From the NCBI GenBank assembly GCA_947381435.1, contig CANCVE010000003.1, positions 1 through 64,000 on the forward strand: a stretch of 64,000 nt of DNA. Direction: 5' to 3'. The number at the start of each line of letters is the position of its first letter. Within the stretch, counting starts at the first letter, position 1. This DNA comes from Chitinophagaceae bacterium. Lineage in GTDB: Bacteria > Bacteroidota > Bacteroidia > Chitinophagales > Chitinophagaceae. The notes below the pieces were generated by a model, which saw only the letters and a list, made by a program, of their open reading frames with translations, was not told where the DNA came from and ran no database searches. Positions 31,547 to 41,515 of the stretch are shown here, one piece after another. Position numbers and translations under genes: made by a program.

Positions 31547-32065
31547 TTATTCCTTGCTAACAGCTTTTTTATAAATAGGCACTGTACTACAAGGCTCTCC
31601 ATACATAATACTTTTAGCAATTGGCTTTAGCTTAGCAGTCATCTCAACATAAGCACTTTCTGGAATGGATACTTCTCCACATCCTTTTATTACCACTCTT
31701 TTATCGGTGTATTCTTCCAAATTCAAACCAGCTAATTTTCTGGTAATTAAAGTAGATATTAGTTGTGGTGCATCGCCAAAAACAAGGTCTTTTGCTACAG
31801 GTTGCAGATAATTTGCTGCCAACATATATGCCCACATAGGTATTACTGCATCGGCGGTACAAGTAATGGCAACATATTTACCTTGATACTTTACCCAGTC
31901 GGTAGTTTGCAAAGAAGCCCTGTAATCTTTCTCTTTTAATATTAATCCCATGAAAAGATATTCCTTCAAATCGAAAACTTCTATTTCACCTTTAGGATAA
32001 AAATCTTCTAAATCTACAGTTACTATTCCACTCTCTGCTACCTTATTTACAATTGTTGCTTCCAT
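31547..32065 (-). CDS. DUF2480-like family protein
   Basis: VNKVAESGIVTVDLEDFYPKGEIEVFDLKEYLFMGLILKEKDYR..GCGEVSIPESAYVEMT. Confidence 0.65.
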   Translation of the reverse strand: MEATIVNKVAESGIVTVDLEDFYPKGEIEVFDLKEYLFMGLILKEKDYRASLQTTDWVKYQGKYVAITCTADAVIPMWAYMLAANYLQPVAKDLVFGDAPQLISTLITRKLAGLNLEEYTDKRVVIKGCGEVSIPESAYVEMTAKLKPIAKSIMYGEPCSTVPIYKKAVSKE

Positions 32066-32167
32066 TATTAAATTATGATTGAAACTTATCTGAATAAATG
32101 AAATGATTTTGTATCAATACGAAAATACAATTCTGATTCTGTTTTTTGTTTTCGCTATTTGCAAAAA

Positions 32168-32202
32168 CAAAACAGCCGCTCCTTTTTAAAGGGCGGCTGT
32201 TT
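32168..32202. terminator. Terminator-like hairpin
   Basis: aaacagccgctcctttttaaagggcggctgttt. Confidence 0.65.
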
Positions 32203-32252
32203 AAATATTTACTCTTTTATACTCTCCTTATCTCCCTTTAGGAGATAGGGGA

Positions 32253-34352
32253 TTAATAAAACTTACTTCTAAAATCCTTTATTGTTGCAGACTTACGCAA
32301 AGCATCTCCACCTCTGTAGAAAGCAGAACGTTGTTGTTGTTGCATTGATTGTTTTAGTTGTTGCGCATCTGTTGCACTTTGTTTTGCTCCAATGTTTTCT
32401 ACACGTATAGCATAAACACCAGATTGACCATTGATTGGCTCACTAACTTTTCCTTTCAAATCTTTATTAAATGCAGCACCAACTACTTTGTTTTCCATTC
32501 CCAAACCAGGAATAAAGGCATTGCCAAAAGAAATACTATCTGCTTTCACAACCGGAGTACCAGTGCTTTTACTTAAAGCTTCTAGTGTGGTAGCAGTAAA
32601 CTTACCTTCTATAATTTGTTTAGCCTTTTTATCATTACGAGCTAAAGTTTCTACTTGCGGACGCAAAACAGAAACATCTGGCAAACCAGGTTTGTTGATG
32701 CTTGTTTCGATGGCAACTACATATTTTTCACCAATTTCAAATGTCTCAGAAACATCCCCTTTGCTATGTTCATAAACCCATCTTACCAACTGACGAGCTT
32801 GTCCTAATGCATTCACATAACTATCATTCTCTTTTATTTCAGCAGCAGTTAAAGCGGCTTTATTCAACTTTTTGGCATTGTCTTGAAAATCTTGCAATGT
32901 CTTATTAGTTGCAGAAAACTCAGCAGCAGCAGTACTTGCAGCAGAAACTGTTTCTGGACTAGCAATAATTGGTTTAGCCAAATAAGCAATTTTATAAGCA
33001 GTCTGAGGATTTTTTTGTCCTAATACTTCTATGTAGTGATAACCATATTCTGTTTTTACTACACCCTTACTTCCAACTGGTTTATCGAAAGCAAAATCAT
33101 TGAAAGTACCAACCATTTGTCCTTGAGGGAAGAAATCGTAAACACCACCCTTATCCTTACTTCCTGGATCGTCAGAATATTTTTTACAAAGTTCTTCGAA
33201 GTTTGCACCAGCTTTAATAGCAGTTTCTATACTATCAGCCAATTTCTTTCCAGTAGTGTCTTCTTTTATTTGTTGACCACTTTTTGGATCCATAGTAGCA
33301 ATCAAAATATGACGAACCTTAGCACTATCAGGCCATTGTTTTGTTCCTATCAACTTAGCAATTACAAAATTACTTCCATCTAGGTAAGGACCAAAAGTTT
33401 GTCCAGCCGCCAATTTAAACAAGGTATCTTTCTTAGCAGACTCTACTTTAGTTTTAGAAAAATAACTTTCTTTAAAAGGAGTTTCAGTACCTACTTTACC
33501 TAAATAAGCTTTTTCATCCTTAGATGCTTCGAAGTCAGCTTTTAAACCAGATAACTGAGTAAGTACTGCCGAGCTATCAGCACCACTTGGTGTTGCATCA
33601 AAAGGAACATATGTAATTCCCCTTGTTTCTTCTTCCTTATCATATTCTTTATGATGCTTTTGTGCAAAAGCTAAAATTTCATCATCAGAAACTTTTACTG
33701 TAGAATCTACAATAGTTCCATAAGGAACGGCTACATAGCTAATAGAAGAAATAGCATTGTTATCGGCTTGCGCTTTTTCTACCAACCATTTAGGAATGTA
33801 AACAGACTGCTGCAACAAATCATTGTATTTACTACGAAGTTTTTGCTGAATAGTAGGTTTCAAGTAAGCTTCATTGATCATCTCTATCTGATCAGCGTTT
33901 TTACTCTTTTTTACTTGCGCAATAATTTGCTTTGCTTTGTTTACATCAAACACACCAGTTTTCTCATCAGTAAATTCTCTTTTTAATGGAGATTGCTGAG
34001 GATCGAACAAAATGTCTGACAATTCTTTATCACTAACCATTAAGCCAAGTTTATCATACTCTTGCTCGTTAATGATTCTTTCTACTTCCTGATTCCAAAC
34101 ATTTGGAATCAATTGTTCACGGTTACCAGCTTGCTGACCATACATTTTTTGCATCATGCTCAACTTGGCTTCAAAATCGACTCTTTCTATCGATACACCA
34201 TTTATCTTACCTAATGTAGTAGTATTAGTAAAAATACCACCTCTTCCTCCACCGAGTGCCCTATCCTGAAGAATAAAAGAAATTAAGGCAATAGCAATCA
34301 GCCCAAACATTATCCAGGCTCCTTTGTCACGAATTTTTTGAATAACAGACAT
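32253..34352 (-). CDS. PpiD-like peptidylprolyl isomerase (SurA_N / rotamase)
   Basis: N-terminal TM anchor; VRHILIATMDPKSGQQ..KKLADSIETAIKAGANFEELCKKYSDDPGSKDKGGVYDFFPQGQMV. Confidence 0.9.
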   Translation of the reverse strand: MSVIQKIRDKGAWIMFGLIAIALISFILQDRALGGGRGGIFTNTTTLGKINGVSIERVDFEAKLSMMQKMYGQQAGNREQLIPNVWNQEVERIINEQEYDKLGLMVSDKELSDILFDPQQSPLKREFTDEKTGVFDVNKAKQIIAQVKKSKNADQIEMINEAYLKPTIQQKLRSKYNDLLQQSVYIPKWLVEKAQADNNAISSISYVAVPYGTIVDSTVKVSDDEILAFAQKHHKEYDKEEETRGITYVPFDATPSGADSSAVLTQLSGLKADFEASKDEKAYLGKVGTETPFKESYFSKTKVESAKKDTLFKLAAGQTFGPYLDGSNFVIAKLIGTKQWPDSAKVRHILIATMDPKSGQQIKEDTTGKKLADSIETAIKAGANFEELCKKYSDDPGSKDKGGVYDFFPQGQMVGTFNDFAFDKPVGSKGVVKTEYGYHYIEVLGQKNPQTAYKIAYLAKPIIASPETVSAASTAAAEFSATNKTLQDFQDNAKKLNKAALTAAEIKENDSYVNALGQARQLVRWVYEHSKGDVSETFEIGEKYVVAIETSINKPGLPDVSVLRPQVETLARNDKKAKQIIEGKFTATTLEALSKSTGTPVVKADSISFGNAFIPGLGMENKVVGAAFNKDLKGKVSEPINGQSGVYAIRVENIGAKQSATDAQQLKQSMQQQQRSAFYRGGDALRKSATIKDFRSKFY

Positions 34353-34934
34353 AATAAAAAAATATTAGTAAAAATTTTTGGATGGCAAAAATAGGGGGAA
34401 TATATGTTTGAAACATATTGTGGAAAAATGCTTCAAAGTCAACAGCCGCCTACTGTTTAGAATGTGAACAAAAAAGACACAATATTTTATGTTCTAATGC
34501 GAATGAAAAATCAATAAAATCCAAAAAAACTATTCCCCATTGAGGCTGTTAATAACATCAGTTTTCAGGGGATAAACACAATTTTCACACTTATAATCGG
34601 GGATAGATATAGAATAAATACATCAAATAAATCTATCAGAAAGCTTATGCAGAAAATTTTTATCCTTTCTTTTCCATGTTAAACCAATATTAATTTCGTG
34701 TTAACACCTTAATGTGTTTATTGCGTTTAACAACCTATCTTTCTGTTTAAAACCCTTTAAAACCCTTACTCATAAAGGATTTTAGTTTGTGCATTAAATG
34801 TTAGAACACGTGGATAAGCCCTACTTTATTAACTTCGCCGCTTGTGTACAACTTAGTTTTCCCGATATCCACAGCCGTAGTAGTAGTAGTGGGTTATATA
34901 AATAATGTATTATTAAAAGTATATTACAAGAGTT

Positions 34935-35942
34935 ATGAACATTGAAATAGCAAAAGAAAAAATTTTAGAAAATGGATTCCTTAATCTCGAATTAGATCCT
35001 TCTTTGGATTTATTTGTTGAGATAGAAAAATTGAAAAAAGAAAAAAATGCAATAATTCTTGCACACTTCTATCAGGAACCCGACATTCAGGATATTGCAG
35101 ACTATATTGGGGATAGCCTAGGACTTGCTCAGAAGGCACAAAGCACCAATGCTGATATGATTGTTTTTGCAGGAGTACACTTCATGGCAGAGACAGCAAA
35201 AATTCTGAATCCTTCAAAAAAGGTTTTATTGCCCGATTTGAATGCTGGTTGTTCTTTGGCAGATTCTGCTCCAAAAGATTTGTTTAAAGCCTTTAAAGAG
35301 AAGCACAGCGACCATTTGGTAATATCCTACATCAATTGTTCTGCAGATATCAAAGCGCTCAGCGATATTATCTGTACCAGCAGTAATGCCGAGGCAATCA
35401 TTAATAGTATTCCATTGGATCAGCCCATCATTTTTGCACCAGACAGAAACTTGGGTGCATGGCTCAATAAAAAGACGGGTAGAAATATGTTATTGTGGAA
35501 TGGTGCCTGTATGGTACATGAGATTTTTAGTTTGGAAAAGATAACCAAGCTAAAGATTCGTCATCCCGAAGCGCAAGTATTGGCACATCCAGAATGTGAG
35601 GATGCTATTTTGAGGATATCTGATTTTGTAGGAAGCACCACACAGATACTAAAATATGCGGTTTCTTCTAGCTGTAATACCTTTATTGTGGCAACAGAAA
35701 CAGGTATTCTGCATCAAATGCAAAAAGACGCCCCAAATAAGACGTTTATTCCTGCTCCCCCTACCAATAATTGCGCGTGCAACGATTGTCCGCACATGAA
35801 GCTAAATACGCTGGAAAAACTATACTTGTGTATGAAGTATGAACTCCCCGAAATATTAATGGATGAAAACCTGCGTATTGCCTCCAAAAAACCTATCGAT
35901 AGAATGTTGGATATTAGTAGAGCTGCGGGACTGATAGGATAA
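34935..35942 (+). CDS. nadA: Quinolinate synthase A
   Basis: [60 protein letters not shown]. Confidence 0.96.
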   Translation: MNIEIAKEKILENGFLNLELDPSLDLFVEIEKLKKEKNAIILAHFYQEPDIQDIADYIGDSLGLAQKAQSTNADMIVFAGVHFMAETAKILNPSKKVLLPDLNAGCSLADSAPKDLFKAFKEKHSDHLVISYINCSADIKALSDIICTSSNAEAIINSIPLDQPIIFAPDRNLGAWLNKKTGRNMLLWNGACMVHEIFSLEKITKLKIRHPEAQVLAHPECEDAILRISDFVGSTTQILKYAVSSSCNTFIVATETGILHQMQKDAPNKTFIPAPPTNNCACNDCPHMKLNTLEKLYLCMKYELPEILMDENLRIASKKPIDRMLDISRAAGLIG

Positions 35943-35965
35943 ATACAATAAAACATTTGCTAAAT

Positions 35966-36009
35966 AAAAAACCTCTTTTGTCCTGTTAAGGATAAAAGAG
36001 GTTTTTTTA
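35966..36009. terminator. Rho-independent terminator
   Basis: aaaaaacctcttttgtcc tgtta ggataaaagaggttttttt. Confidence 0.8.
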
Positions 36010-36035
36010 TTAAAAAGCCTGTATATCTATTTTCT

Positions 36036-36593
36036 TTAGAAAGCTTCTTTATTTTCAGTTTTTGGCTTAGCATTGTTTAAACTAGCCATAAATTTAAAAG
36101 CCTTCAATAATCGTTGTTCAATATTTTCTTCCTTATTCAACTCTGTACCAGATACAAACCAAATTTTTGTGCGTACGTGGTTGGTGTAGTAAGCACTTTG
36201 TGGTTCGTTTGTTTTGTTGTTAATTTGACGAAGAGTAACTTTGTTTTTATCGGTTTTAAATTCAAAAACATCATTAGTACCTGCCATATTGGTTATTTCT
36301 GTCAAATCGCTAATCTTAAAAGTGTAAACATTAGTCATCTTATTGCCACCTTTTAAAACCCTTGTTTCTTGTATTTTAATGGTATCGCCCCCATGGTAGA
36401 AGGTTTGATACTTAATAGACACTTCCGTAGCTGCCTTAGATTGTGGCTTGTAGGTAGCTTCTGTACTACCGTATTTTTCAATTTTCTGCCTAATCCAATC
36501 TTTAGTGGTTTGTTCGGTTTGGGCGTTTACATTAAAGGAAAGCACTACAAGTGATATCCCTGCTACAATTTGTGTAATTTTTCTTGTTATCAT
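36036..36593 (-). CDS. Hypothetical secreted protein
   Basis: Signal peptide MITRKITQIVAGISLVVLSFNVNAQ. Confidence 0.5.
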   Translation of the reverse strand: MITRKITQIVAGISLVVLSFNVNAQTEQTTKDWIRQKIEKYGSTEATYKPQSKAATEVSIKYQTFYHGGDTIKIQETRVLKGGNKMTNVYTFKISDLTEITNMAGTNDVFEFKTDKNKVTLRQINNKTNEPQSAYYTNHVRTKIWFVSGTELNKEENIEQRLLKAFKFMASLNNAKPKTENKEAF

Positions 36594-36748
36594 TGTTGTT
36601 GTTTTAAGTGAGCAAATTTTATTGAAAATGTGTGGTGATATGTAATTGTATATAAATTAATAAAATCATTCAAATCAGCCAACGCAAAGAACAATTGCCT
36701 TATCGGTTTCAAAAATAGGGAGATTTTGTATTGAAAATTTTTTAATAG

Positions 36749-36890
36749 TTGTTAGTGGTTAGTTATAAGTTGTTAGTCTGCAATTTGAATTGTATTTTAA
36801 GATAAAAAAAGAAGGTTTTTCTTTTCTATTCGATAAAATGAAGAACTTTCTTTTATGACTAACCACTAATAACTAATCACTAACAACTAG
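36749..36890. repeat. Inverted-repeat element made of TTAGTGGTTAGTTATTAG-type words
   Basis: agttgttagtggttagttataagttgttagt ... actaaccactaataactaatcactaacaacta; overlaps the stop codon of 36887-37507. Confidence 0.75.
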
Positions 36891-37507
36891 TTTGCTGCTC
36901 TTGTTATTGGTGCGCAATAGTTTCTTCTTCTATCCGATCCACGAGCTGCCATTTTAAATACATAAGGAACAAAACTTGGCAAACCTTCTATTTCTATTGA
37001 ATGACTGGTTGATGTTTCAGAAATCCACACACTGGTTGCTGTAGCCGGAGAAGCGGTGTATAAAACTTCATAAAAGCCTGCTTTTGGCATTGCATTGCAA
37101 CTACACAACACTTTATTACTCGCTTCTTGCGTAATTACTTTAAAATTACTTACTACTGCAAATACACCAATTCTAGCTTTAGAAGCGGCAGTGTGCATAC
37201 CTGTAGACAATATTTTAGTTTCATCACCACCACTTGTAAGTTGCACATACGCACCCAATACGTGCATTTGCCCTTCTATAACAGCTCTTTTATCATTCTT
37301 ATCAGAAGTGTCTGTTGGTGTTCCATCTTTAGCCTTTGCCACAGCAGCCTGAAATAATATACGCTCAGCAGTTATTGATGTAACGGTAGGCGATGGTGTT
37401 GGAAAGCTTGAGTTGGGTGATAGATGCGTCTCAATACTTTGCACTTCAGTTATTAATCCATCGTCAGTGTAAACGTCTCTTGAATAATCAACCAAAACTT
37501 GTGACAT
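36887..37507 (-). CDS. Hypothetical protein, possibly FN3-like C-terminus
   Basis: 206-aa ORF; C-terminal half ..EVLYTASPATATSVWISETSTSHSIEIEGLPSFVPYVFKMAARGSD.. resembles FN3-type segments; 21-nt array upstream. Confidence 0.65.
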   Translation of the reverse strand: MSQVLVDYSRDVYTDDGLITEVQSIETHLSPNSSFPTPSPTVTSITAERILFQAAVAKAKDGTPTDTSDKNDKRAVIEGQMHVLGAYVQLTSGGDETKILSTGMHTAASKARIGVFAVVSNFKVITQEASNKVLCSCNAMPKAGFYEVLYTASPATATSVWISETSTSHSIEIEGLPSFVPYVFKMAARGSDRRRNYCAPITRAAN

Positions 37508-37638
37508 GACATTAATGATTTAATAAATGAAAAATAATCGGTTGAAAGTAATCTTATTGTAACTAGCAATACTAATTAGTTTATTAAAACAGGCATTTCA
37601 GACGTAAAATGCTTATAATAATTACCTATATTATCAAT

Positions 37639-37806
37639 ATCTGTATCAAGATTATCATAATCGGTATACCGTTAGCAATAATCTGTATAAGGATTGCCAG
37701 TATCTGTATATAGATGGTGACTATCTGTATACAGATGATGGCAATCGGTTGAAAGATGTTGATGATATTGATACCGATTATCGCCATCGGTATGAAGATA
37801 TCTATA
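37639..37806. repeat. 21-bp tandem array, 8 units
   Basis: Exact 21-nt spacing: atctgtatcaagattatcata / atcggtataccgttagcaata / atctgtataaggattgccagt / atctgtatatagatggtgact / atctgtatacagatgatggca / atcggttgaaagatgttgatg / atattgataccgattatcgcc / atcggtatgaagatatctata. Confidence 0.92.
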
Positions 37807-38010
37807 ATAGGTAAGCCGATATTGGCTTTAGTTATTGATTGGATAATAAAAAATGACTTTATATTTTATTATCCATAGTAGAGGAAGGAAAAAGGTTTAA
37901 AAATATTTAAGTATATGATTATCAATAAATTAATATCAAGTAAAGGTTATTATCTAGCTTTTTTATGAATGTTATGATTAGATTAATTAATAGATATTAA
38001 AGTACCACAT

Positions 38011-38058
38011 TTACTAATAAAAAAGCACTCAATCAATTGAGTGCTTTTTTATTAGTAA
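38011..38058. terminator. Bidirectional terminator, 23-bp perfect arms
   Basis: ttactaataaaaaagcactcaat ca attgagtgcttttttattagtaa. Confidence 0.88.
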
Positions 38059-38096
38059 ATATTATTCACTGTTTACTGTTTACTACTAACTGATCA

Positions 38097-39965
38097 CTAC
38101 CTTCCCATAAACACCATTAATATCTGGATATCGCTTGGGCTTACACCACTAATTCTGCTTGCTTGACCAAGCGTACGTGGCCTAACCTTCTTAAACTTTT
38201 GTTTTGCCTCACTAGAAATGGCCGTTAGTTTTTCAAAATCAAAAGTATCAGGTATAACTAAGTTTTCTAAATGGCTAACCTTTTCTACCAAGTCTTCTTC
38301 CTTACGTATATAAGTTTCGTATTTAACCTGAATTTCCGCTTGTTCAAGACTATCTTGATTATAGGCTTCTAATGAAGCAGCCAATGTAGGAACAGCTTGT
38401 AGCATACCATCTAGTGTTACATTTGGACGAAGTATAATTTTAGAAGCCCTTTGCTTATCCTCAATAATAGAAGACTCTATTGTTTCGAAATAAGGGTTTA
38501 TATCTTCCGGTTCTACATTATATACACTCAGTATCTTCTTTATTTCAGCTACGTTCTTCTGTTTACTTTCCACTTTATCCAATCGTTCCTGCGAAGCTAA
38601 TCCTATCTTATTACTCAAAGCAGTAAGGCGTATGTCAGCATTATCTTGTCTTAACAACGTTCGAAATTCTGCTCGGCTCGTAAACATACGGTAAGGCTCA
38701 TCAGTACCCTTACTTATCAAATCATCTATCAATACCCCAATATAGGCTTCGTTTCTTTTAAGTATAAAAGGCTCTTGTTCCTTCACAGCAAGATGTGCGT
38801 TAATACCTGCCATTAAACCTTGACAAGCCGCTTCTTCATAACCTGTAGTGCCATTTATTTGCCCAGCAAAGAACAGGTTCTTTATAAGCTTAGTTTCTAG
38901 TGTATGAGTTAATTGAGTAGGTTGAAAGAAGTCGTACTCAATTGCATAACCAGGACGGAAGAATTTACAGTTTTCAAAACCTGGTACTTTACGCAAAGCT
39001 TTTACCTGAACATCTTCTGGAAGAGAGGTAGAAAAACCATTTACATATATCTCCACAGTGTTCCATCCTTCGGGTTCTACAAATATCTGGTGACGTTCTT
39101 TATCTGCAAATCTGTTTATTTTATCCTCTACACTAGGACAATAACGAGGACCACGGCCTTCTATCCTCCCTTGAAACATAGGGCTTCTATCAAATCCAGT
39201 CTTCAATAGCTCATGCACTTCCTTGTTTGTATAAGTTATATGGCAACTGCGTTGTTGTTCTGGTTTAATTAAAGGAAGGTCTAAATAAGAGAATCCTGTT
39301 ATCACATCATCCCCTTTCTGCTCTTCCATCTTGCTATAATCAAGACTCCTACTATCTACCCTTGGTGGAGTTCCTGTTTTTAATCTATCTGCTTCAAAGC
39401 CATATTCTACTAATTGTTCTGTAATACCGGTTGCAGCCTTCTCTCCTACTCTACCACCGCCTAATTGTTTTTCACCAATATGAATAATACCATTCAGGAA
39501 GGTTCCACTTGTTATAACTACACTTTTAGCTTTAATCTTATTCCCTAAACCTGTTATTACACCACACACCTTTCCATTTTCTATTATTAGAGAACTAACC
39601 ATATCCTGATAAAAATCTAGGTTATTGGTATGTTCTAGCATTTCTCTCCATTTTGCAGCAAATAGCATCCTATCATTCTGTGTTCTAGGGCTCCACATGG
39701 CAGGTCCTTTACTTTTATTAAGCATACGGAACTGAATCATGGTAAGGTCTGTAACTATGCCGCTATATCCTCCTATTGCATCTATTTCTCGCACAATTTG
39801 TCCTTTAGCAATACCACCCATTGCCGGGTTGCAACTCATCTGACCAATGGTTTGCATATTCATTGTAATCATCAAAGTTTTACTACCCATATTAGCAGCA
39901 GCAGCGGCAGCTTCAGAACCTGCATGTCCACCACCCACTACTATTACATCATATTCTTGAAACAT
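38097..39965 (-). CDS. mnmG: tRNA uridine-5-carboxymethylaminomethyl modification enzyme MnmG (GidA)
   Basis: MFQEYDVIVVGGGHAGSEAAAAAANMG; QMSCNPAMGGIAKGQIVREIDAIGG; TSRAEFRTLLRQDNADIRLT. Confidence 0.97.
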   Translation of the reverse strand: MFQEYDVIVVGGGHAGSEAAAAAANMGSKTLMITMNMQTIGQMSCNPAMGGIAKGQIVREIDAIGGYSGIVTDLTMIQFRMLNKSKGPAMWSPRTQNDRMLFAAKWREMLEHTNNLDFYQDMVSSLIIENGKVCGVITGLGNKIKAKSVVITSGTFLNGIIHIGEKQLGGGRVGEKAATGITEQLVEYGFEADRLKTGTPPRVDSRSLDYSKMEEQKGDDVITGFSYLDLPLIKPEQQRSCHITYTNKEVHELLKTGFDRSPMFQGRIEGRGPRYCPSVEDKINRFADKERHQIFVEPEGWNTVEIYVNGFSTSLPEDVQVKALRKVPGFENCKFFRPGYAIEYDFFQPTQLTHTLETKLIKNLFFAGQINGTTGYEEAACQGLMAGINAHLAVKEQEPFILKRNEAYIGVLIDDLISKGTDEPYRMFTSRAEFRTLLRQDNADIRLTALSNKIGLASQERLDKVESKQKNVAEIKKILSVYNVEPEDINPYFETIESSIIEDKQRASKIILRPNVTLDGMLQAVPTLAASLEAYNQDSLEQAEIQVKYETYIRKEEDLVEKVSHLENLVIPDTFDFEKLTAISSEAKQKFKKVRPRTLGQASRISGVSPSDIQILMVFMGR

Positions 39966-40033
39966 TCTCTTTATAATTATTAGCTGGCAAAGATAATCTT
40001 GCAACCAATGATGCACTTATGTTTTTCTAAATT

Positions 40034-40049
40034 CGTTCCACGTGGAACA
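40034..40049. promoter_or_regulatory. parS-like site 1
   Basis: cGTTCCACGTGGAACa; parS consensus TGTTNCACGTGNAACA. Confidence 0.75.
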
Positions 40050-40091
40050 TTTAATTTTAATTATGGTTTTAAAATTCTTAACCCCTTTAAA

Positions 40092-40107
40092 TGTTTCACG
40101 TGGAACA
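40092..40107. promoter_or_regulatory. parS-like site 2
   Basis: TGTTTCACGTGGAACA. Confidence 0.8.
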
Positions 40108-40112
40108 TTATT

Positions 40113-40541
40113 TCAAAGAGATAAATATTGATTGATATAATAATCTTCTTTTTCTCTCATTAACTTAATCTCTTTTATTTTTTTATCTAAATAACCACAT
40201 AGATGAAGGCTTCCATGAAATATTACCCTAAGATTTTCTTCTAATACAGATGTTTTATGGGTAGCTGAATTATCCTTAACTCTATCGAGGCTAATATAAA
40301 TTTCTCCAATAACAGGATTACCTTCTTCTCCTAACGAAAAGGTAATTATATCGGTATAATAATCATGATTTAGATGGTCTTTATTAATTTGAAGAAGGTA
40401 ATCATCTGAGCAGAATATATAGTTCAGCTCATCCAATTCAGTATTTTCTTGTTCAAATAGAAAAATAATAAAATTTTTAAGTTTGTTTTTATCGGTTAGA
40501 GATAGCTTTCTATCCGCATAATTAAATTTTACGCTTGCCAT
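40113..40541 (-). CDS. ybeY: Endoribonuclease YbeY
   Basis: HDYYTDIITFSLGEEGNPVIGEIYISLDRV; LRVIFHGSLHLCGYLDKKIKEIKLMREKEDYY. Confidence 0.9.
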   Translation of the reverse strand: MASVKFNYADRKLSLTDKNKLKNFIIFLFEQENTELDELNYIFCSDDYLLQINKDHLNHDYYTDIITFSLGEEGNPVIGEIYISLDRVKDNSATHKTSVLEENLRVIFHGSLHLCGYLDKKIKEIKLMREKEDYYINQYLSL

Positions 40542-40651
40542 AATTAATATTTACTTTTGCAACTTCAAAAATCGTAATAAAAGACAGACTACACAGGTTT
40601 ATTTTTGCTACAGAAAAACTAAGGATAGTATTTTTTTAATAAAGAATTGAA

Positions 40652-40873
40652 ATGAGAAGATTGAGTGAGTTAGGGATTGGTCAAAGAGCAGTGATACATT
40701 CATTTGAAAAGGATGATATTTTTATTAAATTAATGGAAATGGGCTGTGTTCCAGGTGAAGAAGTTAAGGTAATTCAGGTTGCACCATTAGGAGATCCAAT
40801 TTCAATTTCAGTTGCAGGATATAATCTTAGTTTGAGATTGAGTGAGGCGAGTAGTATTTTTTTAGAGGGTTAA
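40652..40873 (+). CDS. feoA: FeoA-family protein
   Basis: LSELGIGQRAVIHSF..IKLMEMGCVPGEEVKVIQVAPLGDPISISVAGYNLSLRLSEA. Confidence 0.85.
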   Translation: MRRLSELGIGQRAVIHSFEKDDIFIKLMEMGCVPGEEVKVIQVAPLGDPISISVAGYNLSLRLSEASSIFLEG

Positions 40874-40889
40874 GCTTAAATGTTGCTAA

Positions 40890-41462
40890 ATGAAAATTGG
40901 TTTATACTTCGGTTCCTTCAATCCTATACATATTGGACACTTAATTATTGCAAATCATGTTGCCAATTTTACAGATGTGGAACAAGTATGGTTTGTTATT
41001 AGTCCGCAGAATCCATTAAAACCATCGTCGGAGCTATTAAATGAATACCATAGGCTTCACTTAGTTCAAAAAGCTATAGAAGATAATCCAAAACTTAAAG
41101 CTTCAAATGTGGAGTTTAAACTCTCTAAACCTTCTTACACAATAGATACACTCAATCATCTTTCTGAAAAATATCCAAAACATCAGTTTAGTGTAATAAT
41201 TGGAAGTGATAGTTTTACCAACCTTCCAAAATGGAAGAATTACCAAAACATACTAAACAACTACCCATTAATTATTTATAAGCGACCATTATTTGAAGTA
41301 GATAACTCAAAAATGAATGCTTCAGTTACAATATTAGATGCACCTCTATTAGAAATATCTGCCTCTGCTATTCGTAAGAGTATTAAGACTGGAAAAAGTA
41401 TTCAATATCTTGTTCCAGAGGTTGTAAATAATGAAATTAAGGATAACGGATATTATAAGTAA
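40890..41462 (+). CDS. nadD: Nicotinate-nucleotide adenylyltransferase
   Basis: MKIGLYFGSFNPIHIGHLIIANHV; PQNPLK; IIGSDSFTNLPKWKNY; ISASAIRKSIKTGKS. Confidence 0.95.
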   Translation: MKIGLYFGSFNPIHIGHLIIANHVANFTDVEQVWFVISPQNPLKPSSELLNEYHRLHLVQKAIEDNPKLKASNVEFKLSKPSYTIDTLNHLSEKYPKHQFSVIIGSDSFTNLPKWKNYQNILNNYPLIIYKRPLFEVDNSKMNASVTILDAPLLEISASAIRKSIKTGKSIQYLVPEVVNNEIKDNGYYK

Positions 41463-41515
41463 GAGGTATATAAAATGCATTACTTACCGCATCTTTGCAT
41501 CTTGTTTTATTGGCT

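Noticed and set aside
40113-40541. YbeY lacking the third His of the HGxLHLxGxDH motif
   Set aside because: Bacteroidota YbeY commonly reads HLCGY.DK at this position; judged lineage-typical rather than unusual.
40652-40873. Orphan feoA as evidence of a lost Feo system
   Set aside because: Stand-alone FeoA-domain genes are common; no inference possible without the rest of the genome.
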